From: Aptenodytes patagonicus
Taxonomy: Eukaryota > Chordata > Aves > Sphenisciformes > Spheniscidae
Assembly (NCBI RefSeq): GCF_965638725.1
Contig: NC_134975.1
Span: 2,492,179 to 2,556,178 of the forward strand
Length of the DNA: 64,000 bases
Direction of reading: 5' to 3'
A program made the translations under genes and the position numbers. The notes under the pieces are model-generated. The model was not told the DNA's origin and searched no databases. It was given only the letters and a program-made list of their open reading frames with translations. Numbering within the stretch: the first letter of the stretch is position 1; the number at the start of each line of letters is the position of its first letter. Positions 53,747 through 61,800 of the stretch are shown here, in pieces.

Positions 53747-55559
53747 GTGAGTCGGCGAGAGGCGCCCGTCGTGGGGGCTCCAGCACCCTCCAGTAACGCT
53801 CTCGGGCGCCCGCAGCCCCATCGCCACGGCTTTGCCTTGCGCCGGTTTTGCTTCCCATTAAATACAAGCCCGCGGTACGTGGACCAGGCCCGCGGCAGCC
53901 GGCGTGCCGCGTTGCGGGGCCGGCTCTGGCCCCGGTCCCCGCGCCTCGTCCTGCCGTCTCGTGGCGGCGGGTGGTGACGCCTCGGTGGATGCGGTGGTCT
54001 CCGGGCTGCAGCCGGTGCGGGAGCCCGTGCTGTAAGCACGCCGCTCGCGCGGAGCGGACGGGATTTTTTTTTTATTTATTTGGTGATTTTTTTTCCTCCG
54101 CAAGCCGGGCTCGATGTGACGGTCCCGGAGCCGGCTGCGGCGTCGGGGTGCACCCAGGTCCGCATCCCTTCCGGGGCCGGACTGGGGGTGTGGGGAGGGT
54201 TCCCCGCTGCCCATTGGGTACCTGCCCGCAGCGGGGCTGGCCGACGCGATGCTAACTCCGTCTTTCCTCCCGGCAGCGGCGTTCCTTACACAGTCCGTCT
54301 GCCTGGATGACACAACGGTAAAGTTTGAGATCTGGGATACGGCCGGCCAGGAGAGATACCACAGTCTGGCCCCGATGTACTACCGGGGGGCGCAAGCTGC
54401 CATCGTGGTCTATGATATCACCAACCAGGTAGGGTCCCTCTCCGCGCTCCTCGGCTGCCAGGCGCGAGGCACCTCGGTTAAACCCCCCGGGAGCGAAGGC
54501 CTGTGCGGCTCAGGGGGCGCTCGTGGCTTGCGGGGGTCTCCCGGGGGCCACCTCCTCGCAGGGAGGCGGGGGCGGCTCTTGCCGTGGCGGGGGTCCCTCT
54601 AAGACGCCCACCTTGCAGCGCAGCGGTGGGACGAGCCTTGAGTTCCCACCTCTGCTCCTAGGAAACGTTTGCACGGGCGAAGACATGGGTGAAGGAGCTG
54701 CAGAGACAAGCCAGCCCCAGCATCGTGATCGCCCTGGCAGGCAACAAGGCTGACCTGGCCAGCAAACGCATGGTGGAATATGAAGTACGTGTCGGCCCGG
54801 GGCTCCTCCGGGCCCGTGCGAGCTCCCATCCCCGTCCCCCCCTCGGCGCCGCCACGGGCGACGTGCCGGAGCTTCGGCCGCCGGACCCTCACCCGGCTGC
54901 TCGCGTCTCTTGCAGGAGGCGCAGGCCTACGCAGATGACAACAGCCTATTGTTCATGGAGACGTCGGCCAAGACAGCGATGAATGTGAACGACCTCTTCT
55001 TGGCCATCGGTGAGGCTCCGGGAGCGGCTGGGGGGCGAGGGCGGGGTGTAAGGGGGTCTCCCCTCCCGCCCTCAGAGTTTTTTGGGAGGCTGAGCAGAGC
55101 GGGTGTCTGTCCTGCCCTCCGGTGAGCGCGGCTCCTCGTGGCCCGGCCGTAGCTGTGCCACGGGCTGCGGTGCTGCTACCGGGGCTCGGCAGCGAGGCGC
55201 ATGGAGCCGACGCTCGGTGCGAGAGCAGCTCGAAGGGAAACTGCTCTTTCCCCCCGGGGAAGCGCCTGGCAGGCGCCTGGGCCTCGCCGGTGCGGCCGGG
55301 ATGGCTTCAGGGCCTCCGCTGCGCTGGAGGCAGGGCCCTGCCGGCTCCCTCTGCCTGCCCCGAAGCCTGCAGCAGCGGGGCTGTGCCGCGGGGACGGTCC
55401 CCGTCCCGTTCCCGCCGCCATTTCGCCCCTCTTCCCCCTCCAGCCAAGAAGCTGCCAAAGAGCGAGCCCCAGAGCACGAGCGGAGCGGCGGGCAGGAGCA
55501 GAGGCGTGGACCTGCACGAGCAGAGCCAGCAGAACAAGAGCCAGTGCTGTAGCAACTGA
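53583..55559 (+). CDS. RAB5B: RAB5B small GTPase, 5 coding exons (one-base frame break in first exon)
   Basis: RAB5B is a Rab-family GTPase of early endosomes that controls endocytic fusion through effectors such as EEA1 and rabaptin-5 (family knowledge). Exons are 53463-53746 (ATG 53583), 54277-54428, 54662-54784, 54916-55009 and 55444-55559 (TGA 55557-55559). Visible motifs are the P-loop GESAVGKSS, switch [24 protein letters not shown], the ETSAKTA G5 motif and the prenylated C-terminus QCCSN. The tail [17 protein letters not shown] fits RAB5B, not RAB5A or RAB5C. After MTSRGA the frame stops at [19 protein letters not shown] and everything downstream lie in the next frame, so one base is extra, most likely in CCC 53599-53601. 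Without it the protein is exactly 215 residues, the human length. The downstream frame has an upstream stop and no other ATG before the P-loop. Confidence 0.95.
54277..54428 (+). CDS. RAB5B: RAB5B exon (switch I/II)
   Basis: Acceptor CCGGCAG ends at 54276 and donor GTAGGG starts at 54429. The exon completes Ala and encodes [20 protein letters not shown], then [17 protein letters not shown] to ITNQ. Confidence 0.97.
54662..54784 (+). CDS. RAB5B: RAB5B exon (NKAD motif)
   Basis: Acceptor CTCCTAG ends at 54661 and donor GTACGT starts at 54785. The exon has 41 whole codons from [16 protein letters not shown] through [18 protein letters not shown]. Confidence 0.97.
54916..55009 (+). CDS. RAB5B: RAB5B exon (SAK motif)
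   Basis: Acceptor CTTGCAG ends at 54915 and donor GTGAGG starts at 55010. The exon has 31 codons, [20 protein letters not shown] to LFLAI, plus one base. Confidence 0.97.
55444..55559 (+). CDS. RAB5B: RAB5B last exon (hypervariable tail, CCSN)
   Basis: Acceptor CCTCCAG ends at 55443. The exon completes Ala and encodes [20 protein letters not shown], then [17 protein letters not shown] and TGA. Confidence 0.96.
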
Positions 55560-57790
55560 AGGGCGGCCTCCGCCAGCGCCCGCGCGAGAGGAAGAGCTAA
55601 GATATAACCTCCATCCCCGTCCACCACACCTCACCTCCATAACGGCACACCGAGAAACCCGTCTGAACCAAAACCCTCCCGAGAGCTCCCTCTAACTGCA
55701 CTTTTTAACGCTTCAAAACCACCACCAGACACCCGTTACCACCATCCCGAAGGCAGTGGAACTAGATCAGCCGGGGACTTAACTTCCAAAAAAAAACAAA
55801 CTCTTCTTCACTTTGTATTATAGGTGCAAATAGCGACCTAACGCTCTGATTTCTCCCTCCGTCCTCCTCCTCCTCCTCCCTCTCCCACCTCCCTCTCTGC
55901 TTTGGTAAACCTGTGTTCCCGTTAACGTCTCTCCTTCCACCCTCCCCGTAGAGCTGGGGCGGGGAAGAGACCCGAGGAGGTGGCAGCGTCGGCCTCGGAG
56001 GTTCGTGTTGTGGCGAACCAGCTGGAACCGGAGACCTCCAGAAAACACGGGATTTTTCCGAGGGGGTCTGTCATGGATTTCTTTTTTAATTTCCCCCCCC
56101 CACCCCACACCCCTCCTGTTCCTTCTGTTCGGCTGTCGGGGGGGGAGGAAAGCTGCGGTGTCCTTAATTTCTTCCTAGGTGGCCTTTTTTTTTTTTTCTT
56201 TCTTTCTTTCTTTTGCTGGAGGATCGGAAGTGCCTGGGGACTTTTTATAGGGGGAGGGGGGAAGCGGGGCGACCGCTGGACCCTGAGCACCCGTCGCCGT
56301 GAAGCCAACCACGAGCCACCCTTCCCCACCTTCGCCCGTAGAGCTGTCGCACGTTACCGCCGCGGCCGCGTCCCTCCGGCGATCCCCACGCGGTCGGGGC
56401 GCGAGCGAGCGGCCGCGCCGGCGGCGATGAACCCGCCCATCTCTCTCCTCTTGCTCCACGATTTGTCCCCGTCCCCCCTGGCCGGCGGCGGGCGAGGGAT
56501 GTCTCTGGTTTGCACTTTAGTCGTGGAAACGTCCCGTTAAGATGCACCTTGGGGGTTTTTCTTTTTGTTGTTCTTTCGGTCCTCGTGGGTCCCGGCCCCC
56601 GGGGGCGGCGGAGGGGGAGGGAGGCCCCCCGCTGACTTCGTTTTGTTTCTGCTTTCCCTAAGGAGCGTTCTCGGCTGGAGAAACCCTCGGTCGCGGCGCG
56701 GCCGCGCTCGGGAGAGTCGGGACGTTGCCAGGCGCCGTCGGTCGGTCGGTCCCAGCAGCGGAGTGAAAGGCCCCCACGGAGACAACCCCCTCTCTGGGGG
56801 GGGGGGGGTGTGGGGGGGAGGCAGGTGGCACCCCTGGGCGCTGCGCAGGCGCCTCTGGTCAGGGCGCCGCAACGCGCGGGGACACCCCAGAGCGGGGACA
56901 CCCCCATGCGGGACACCCCGAAGCGGCGGCGCGTCTGCAGAGGGCAGAGCACCCTCCGGGCGATGGGTCCCTCGCTCCGCAGCCGGTGCTGGCTGGGGCC
57001 TGATCCTGTCGCTCCCAGCGCCTGTCGGGAGCACCCCCCTGTCTGCCGGCCTCTGGGGTCGGGCCGGGCTTCCCGGGCCCTCCCCAGGGGGGGGTCCTGC
57101 TTGCAGGGTGGGGGGGCTCTGGGGACCCCCCAGGGCCCACGGGGTCAGCGTGGGACCCGCTCGCTCCCGGGGCCGTGGCTGTGGGGCGGAGGGACCCGTC
57201 TCATATGAAGCCCCCCCACCGCGGGGGCAGAGCCTGCAGGCAGATAAACCCCCGGCCCCCACCGTGGGTCAGCCCCCCCCCCCCCCGAGGGACTGTCTGG
57301 CTTCCCTCGCATCCCCACTGCCGCCGTGCCGTGCCGGCGGAGCCTCGTGCCGCGGCGTGGGCGACGCTTGTGGCTTCTCTCGGGCTGGGGGTCCGGCTGG
57401 TGGAGCCCCCCCCCCCCTTCCCCGAATCGGTGACTTGTATTTAACCGGGGCTGGGGGACCCCATTCCCCCCCGCCGCGGTGACCCTAAACCGCCCAGACG
57501 ATGCCGGCAGCGCCGCCTCTTCTTCCCCCCCCCCGCCTCCGCCCCGTCTTCTGGCCAAAACCCTGGACCAAATGGGGACACTGCAGCTTTTCTCGCTCTT
57601 TTCTTTTTCTTCTGCTGCTTCTCCGATAATAATTATTTTATTTTATTTCTTTTTTTTTGGTTTGGTTTGGGTTTTCCCCCCCCCCCTTTCTTTTGCTCCT
57701 CCATCGCATTTAAATAACAATCATGGTAACAGAACTCAACCGCCGGTTTACCGATGTATTTAATGTAAGTAAAACCAAACAACAAAAAAA
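55560..57790 (+). other. RAB5B: Probable RAB5B 3' UTR
   Basis: No coding potential of a known family. The sequence holds AT-rich islands (55780-55830, 57600-57790), a TCC-rich stretch near 55865-55900, a CTTT microsatellite near 56190-56215 and homopolymers. A plausible end is the T/A-rich block before about 57790 (GTAAGTAAAACC then A-rich). No canonical AATAAA was seen, so the 3' end is approximate. Confidence 0.45.
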
Positions 57791-57860
57791 AAAAGGAAAA
57801 ACACCCTCTGTGTGCTCAGGGAGGGGTTGGGGGGGGTGGGGGGGTTGGACACCACCTCTC

Positions 57861-57937
57861 CCGGCTGTTGGCACCGGGAAGGAGCCGGAGCCGTCGCTCC
57901 GCGACGGCTCCGGCTCCTTCCCGGTGCCAACAGCCGG
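57861..57937. repeat. 37-bp perfect inverted repeat with 3-nt loop
   Basis: Arms 57861-57897 and 57901-57937 are exact reverse complements with only TCC between them. The stem starts CCGGCTGTTGG and pairs to CCAACAGCCGG. The bases just outside the arms do not pair. It lies between the RAB5B 3' end and the SUOX promoter. Confidence 0.96.
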
Positions 57938-58097
57938 TGCGAGGCCCCAGCCCTGCCCTGATAACGTTTATCGGAGCGGCCAGCTGGGCGGCGGCCCCCT
58001 CCCGGGTGTTGGCCGACGCTCGCCCGGGGAGAGGAACGGGACGGATCCCGGGGAACCGGCAGGGGGGGGGGGGGGGGCGACCCGGTGGCACAGCTGG

Positions 58098-58184
58098 CCC
58101 TTTAAATCCCTTCGCCGTTGCCCCTTTAAATCCCTTCGCCGTTGCCCCTTTAAATCCCTTCGCCGTTGCCCCTTTAAATCCCGC
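58098..58184 (+). repeat. 24-bp tandem repeat (3 full copies plus partial) with TTTAAA
   Basis: TTTAAATCCC recurs at 58101, 58125, 58149 and 58173 with exact 24-bp spacing. The rest of the unit is CTTCGCCGTTGCCCC. The fourth copy diverges after TTTAAATCCC. It sits about 150-250 bp upstream of the likely SUOX start site. Confidence 0.93.
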
Positions 58185-58199
58185 CCCTGGTGCCCCCCC

Positions 58200-58365
58200 C
58201 CCGCTTGCGGGTGTGAGCCACGCCCACGCCGCCCCTTCGGGGCCGGGAGGGGGGCGTGGCCGGCGGGCCCGGGCCCGCGCCCCCCGTTGAGGCCACGCCC
58301 ATCGGCCCCTCTCTTAAAGAGGCAGAGGCCGGGCGGGAGCTCGCGCTAACGGAGCCGTAACGCAG
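58200..58365 (+). promoter_or_regulatory. SUOX: SUOX promoter and probable non-coding exon 1
   Basis: GC-box-rich sequence with GGGGCGTGGCC and CCACGCCC boxes is followed by a plausible short non-coding exon ending AACGCAG|GTGCGC (donor at 58366). An intron would then run to the acceptor at 58576-58578. Confidence 0.5.
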
Positions 58366-58578
58366 GTGCGCGGCGGACCGGGACCCGGGGCGGGGGAGGG
58401 GGGGGGGAGAGACACGGGGGACGGGGACACCGCACCGGAGCGGGAGGGTCGGGGAGGAGCGGGGATGCCCCACGCAGGTCCCTGGTGCCCGCTTCCCCCG
58501 GGGCCGTTGGGGGCTCCCCCGGGGCCGGTTCCCGGTAACGGTGCCCGGTGCCCGCCCCAGCCGCTCTCTCCCGCCCAG

Positions 58579-58621
58579 GTGCCGCCGCGATGCTGCTGCT
58601 CCGAGCCGTCGCCGGGCGCAG
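58579..58621 (+). CDS. SUOX: SUOX exon with start codon
   Basis: Acceptor CCGCCCAG ends at 58578 and donor GTAGGA starts at 58622. ATG at 58590 encodes [10 protein letters not shown] plus two bases of Arg, similar to human MLLLHRAVVLR. Confidence 0.9.
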
Positions 58622-60808
58622 GTAGGAGCCGCCCCGTCGGGGCTCCCCGCGGACCCCGGTGCTGCCGCCGCCGCCCCCCCCCCCACCCCCCCGCCCCGGT
58701 CTCAGCTCCGCTCTCCCCGCAGGCTCCCGCCGCTGCCGCTGTCCTGCCGCGGCTGCTCACGGTTCCCCCCCGGCGGTCCGGCCGCGGGGGGACGCCGGGG
58801 GGCGGCCCCGGTGCTGGCGGCGCTGCTGGGCCTCGGAGCCGTCCTGGCCTACGGAGAGCGGCGGCGGCGGGTGAGCGGGGGGAGTCCGGGGTGGGGGGGG
58901 GGGCGGCACCGGGGGGGGAGAAGCACCGGGACGGTGAGGTCCCGGGGGGGGGGAGCACCGGGATGCCCGGATCCTCCGGGGGGGCGGACACCCCTGTGTC
59001 CTTCTCTGGGACAGGGGCACCGCGGGGGGGGGCTGAGTCCCGGGGGGGGGGGCGTCAGCGGGGTCCCAGGGGTGCAGCACCGGGGGGGGCTGGATCCTGG
59101 GGGGGCGCAGCACCGGGATGCCCGGATCCTCTGGGATACCCCCCCCCCGCTCCTTCTCTGGCACAGGTACACTGGGGTCCAGCTGGGGGGGGGCAGGGGG
59201 TGCCACGTCCCCCCCCCCGGCTGCGGGTCACCACACCGGGGTGCCGGGTTTGGGGGGGAGACCTCGGGGTCCTGGCGGGGGGCAATGGGGGCACCCCCCG
59301 GGGAGGGGACACCCCCCCCCCCCGGGGAGGGGGCAGCGGGTGCAGCGTTCCCCGCTGACGGGGCCGGGGTCCCCCAGGGCGCCCAGGCGGCCCAGGCCAC
59401 CCCCGCCCCCCGCTACCCCCTGTACACGCGGGAGGAGGTGGGGCGGCACCGCTCCCCCCGGGACCGCGTCTGGGTGACCCACGGCACCGAGGTCTTCGAC
59501 GTCACCGACTTCGTGGAGCTGCACCCCGGGGGGGCCGACAAGCTGCTGCTGGCGGCCGGCGGGGCCCTGGAGCCCTTCTGGGCCCTCTACGCCGTCCACA
59601 ACCAGCCCCACGTCCTGGAGCTGCTGCGGGAGTACAAGGTGGGGGAGCTGGACCCCAAGGAGGCGCCGCCGGCCCCCGACGCCGCCCAGGACCCCTTTGC
59701 CAGGGACCCCCCCCGGCACCCCGGGCTGCGCGTCAACAGCCAGAAGCCGTTCAACGCGGAGCCGCCGGCGGAGCTGCTGGCCGAGCGCTTCCTGACCCCC
59801 AACGAGCTCTTCTTCACCCGCAACCACCTGCCGGTGCCGGCGGTGGACCCCGGCTCCTACCGGCTGCGGGTGGAGGGGCCGGGGGGCCGGGCCCTCTCGC
59901 TGTCGCTGGCCGAGCTGCGCAGCCGCTTCCCCAAGCACGAGGTGACGGCCACGCTGCAGTGCGCTGGCAACCGCCGGGCCGAGATGAGCCGCATCCGCCC
60001 CGTCAAGGGGCTGGCGTGGGACATCGGGGCCATCAGCACGGCCCGCTGGGGCGGCGCGCGGCTGCGCGACGTCCTGCTGCAGGCCGGCTTCGAGGCGGAG
60101 CGGGAGGGCGAGTGGCACGTCTGCTTCGAGGGGCTGGACGCCGACGCTGGGGGGGCCCCCTACGGCGCCTCCATCCCCTACGGCCGCGCCGTCAGCCCGG
60201 CCGCCGACGTGCTGCTGGCCTACGAGATGAACGGCGAGGAGCTGCCCCGCGACCACGGCTTCCCCCTGCGCGTGGTGGTGCCCGGCGTGGTGGGCGCCCG
60301 CAGCGTCAAGTGGCTGCAGCGCGTGGCCGTCAGCCCGGCCGAGAGCCCCAGCCACTGGCAGCAGAACGACTACAAGGGCTTCTCCCCCTGCGTGGACTGG
60401 GACACGGTGGACTACTCGTCGGCGCCCGCCATCCAGGAGCTGCCGGTGCAGTCGGCCATCACCCACCCGCGCCCCGGGGCGGCGGTGCCGGCGGGGGAGC
60501 TGACGGTGAAGGGCTACGCCTGGAGCGGGGGCGGGCGGGAGGTGGTGCGGGTGGACGTCTCGCTGGACGGCGGCCGGACCTGGCAGGTGGCGCGGCTGGC
60601 GGGCGAGCGGCCGGCGCCGGGTCGCGCCTGGGCCTGGGCGCTGTGGGAGCTGCAGGCGCCGGTGGCGGCGGGCGCCGAGCTGGAGATCGTCTGCAAGGCG
60701 GTGGACGGCAGCTACAACGTGCAGCCCGACACCGTGGCGCCCATCTGGAACCTGCGCGGGGTCCTCAGCAACGCCTGGCACCGCGTCCGCGTCACCGTCG
60801 GCCACTGA
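58590..60808 (+). CDS. SUOX: SUOX, mitochondrial sulfite oxidase, 3 coding exons, intact
   Basis: SUOX oxidises sulfite to sulfate in the mitochondrial intermembrane space and passes electrons to cytochrome c, the last step of sulfur amino-acid breakdown. Exons are 58579-58621 (ATG 58590), 58723-58870 and 59378-60808 (TGA 60806-60808), giving 536 residues (human 545). The N-terminus is an Arg-rich mitochondrial presequence ([11 protein letters not shown]...) with a hydrophobic segment [15 protein letters not shown] cytochrome b5 domain (about residues 74-150) has heme ligands His109 in HPGG and His134 in AVHNQ, 25 apart as in human. The molybdenum-cofactor domain has the ligand Cys255 in LQCAGNRR. 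The C-terminal dimerisation domain ends [15 protein letters not shown]. Third codon positions are almost all G or C. The gene follows RAB5B in the same orientation, as in human. Confidence 0.97.
58723..58870 (+). CDS. SUOX: SUOX exon (presequence/transmembrane-like segment)
   Basis: Acceptor CCCCGCAG ends at 58722 and donor GTGAGC starts at 58871. The exon has 49 codons after the split Arg. [14 protein letters not shown] matches human [12 protein letters not shown]. Confidence 0.92.
58953..59132 (+). repeat. Duplicated segment in SUOX intron
   Basis: AGCACCGGGATGCCCGGATC occurs at about 58954 and again at about 59109. Each copy is followed by a CTCCTTCTCTGG-like stretch. This is an approximately 155-bp period, diverged tandem duplication in the 58871-59377 intron, otherwise made of G runs. 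Confidence 0.7.
59378..60808 (+). CDS. SUOX: SUOX main exon (heme, Moco and dimerisation domains)
   Basis: Acceptor GTCCCCCAG ends at 59377. The exon has 476 codons plus TGA in one uninterrupted frame. Starting at [20 protein letters not shown], it holds the whole catalytic protein, as the large last exon does in mammals. Confidence 0.97.
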   Translation, partial: GAQAAQATPAPRYPLYTREEVGRHRSPRDRVWVTHGTEVFDVTDFVELHPGGADKLLLAAGGALEPFWALYAVHNQPHVLELLREYKVGELDPKEAPPAPDAAQDPFARDPPRHPGLRVNSQKPFNAEPPAELLAERFLTPNELFFTRNHLPVPAVDPGSYRLRVEGPGGRALSLSLAELRSRFPKHEVTATLQCAGNRRAEMSRIRPVKGLAWDIGAISTARWGGARLRDVLLQAGFEAEREGEWHVCFEGLDADAGGAPYGASIPYGRAVSPAADVLLAYEMNGEELPRDHGFPLRVVVPGVVGARSVKWLQRVAVSPAESPSHWQQNDYKGFSPCVDWDTVDYSSAPAIQELPVQSAITHPRPGAAVPAGELTVKGYAWSGGGREVVRVDVSLDGGRTWQVARLAGERPAPGRAWAWALWELQAPVAAGAELEIVCKAVDGSYNVQPDTVAPIWNLRGVLSNAWHRVRVTVGH

Positions 60809-60896
60809 CCGTCCCGGCAGCTTTCCCCGCTCGCCCGCGGCCGCGGCGGCTCAAAGGTCGCCGCTTTTTACAGCCCCCGACGTGTGAAAGTGGCTC

Positions 60897-60902
60897 CATA
60901 AA
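60897..60902 (+). terminator. SUOX: SUOX poly(A) signal (variant CATAAA)
   Basis: CCATAAAG lies 90 bases after the stop codon. CATAAA is a known variant poly(A) hexamer. No canonical AATAAA was seen nearby. Confidence 0.5.
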
Positions 60903-61329
60903 GATTGCGCAGTTTTATGGACTCAGCGGTTTCCTGGGGCAGCGCCGCCGTAGCGGGACGGGGATGGGGGTGGGGGGCGGCCCTGGGGGGGACCCCCCCC
61001 CCCCCGGCCCTACACACCGTCTGCCCCCCTCTGCCGCGGGACCCCTCTGTCCCCGGGTAACCCTGGGACCCCCTGGGACCCTACATAGCCCCGACCCTAT
61101 GGGATTCACGCCAGGACCCCACAGCCTCCCCGTGGGACCCCCAGGGCCTGTACGGCCCCCACAGCCCCCCCCCGGCCCTGCGGCCTCCCTGCCCCGAGGG
61201 GGGACCCTCCCCGGCCCCACAGACCCCCCCCGGCCCCCGGCGCCGCTCACGGGCGCCCCTTGATGGCCGCCTCCGGGAGGGGGGGGGGGGGGATGTCCCG
61301 CTGAGCCCGGGGTCCCGGTACCTCTCGGT

Positions 61330-61800
61330 GCGTCGCCGCTCCGGCCCGTCGCCGCCGTATCCGTTACCGATTATCGGTTATCGATTATCGGTTATCGATT
61401 ACCGTCCCCGCACAAGCCCCCCGGGTCCATCGATGCCCTCGGCCCTCCGCCCCGCGCTCGGCGCTCTCGGCGCTCCGCTGCCCGCCCCTGGGCAGCCGGC
61501 GGCCGCTCGATGCGCCGGCGCTCGGCTGAGCCCCCCGTGCCGGCCCATGGCGGCCGCGGCGCCCCCCTCCCGGCGGCTCGAGGGCGTCGGCGCTCGGCTG
61601 CGCGGCCTGGCTGCGCGCGGGGGCCGGAAGTGGCTCGGGGCGGGCGGGGGGGCCCGGGCCCTCCTCAGGTGAAGCCGCCGCCGATGGAGCCGCCGCCGCC
61701 GCCGAGCCCCTGAGCCCCCCCCGCCGCTCCCCCACGCCCCGCGGCCGGGCCGGGCCGGGGGGGCCCTCCCCGAGCCCCGCCGGTGAGAGGGGGGCGCTGT
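61330..61800 (+). promoter_or_regulatory. CpG island, probable promoter/5' exon of the next + strand gene
   Basis: CpG-dense DNA with an ETS-type GCCGGAAGTGG site (61622-61632) and two donor-like sites, CTCAG|GTGAAG (near 61670) and CGCCG|GTGAGA (near 61782). The next gene in human order is IKZF4, but no IKZF4 coding sequence is visible, so the identity is unproven. An open frame from ATG near 61546 ends just past the first donor and has no recognisable domain. Confidence 0.35.
61366..61404. repeat. ATCGATTATCGGTT-type short tandem repeat
   Basis: A 14-bp unit, CGATTATCGGTTAT, occurs about 2.5 times and is rich in ATCGAT. It is a striking AT-bearing patch inside the CpG island. Confidence 0.8.

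Noticed and set aside
53583-55559. RAB5A or RAB5C
   Set aside because: The tail [17 protein letters not shown] and the adjacency to SUOX fit RAB5B.
53583-55559. RAB5B as a processed or decayed pseudogene
   Set aside because: Introns and all splice sites are intact, and every other codon is conserved. A single homopolymer base is better explained as a consensus error.
59228-60805. 525-codon antisense open frame opposite SUOX
   Set aside because: It is a shadow of SUOX caused by GC-saturated third positions. No homology is recognisable.
59959-61263. 434-codon + strand frame overlapping SUOX
   Set aside because: It is a shifted frame of the SUOX exon that runs past the SUOX stop. The composition is biased, and the SUOX frame is clearly the real one.
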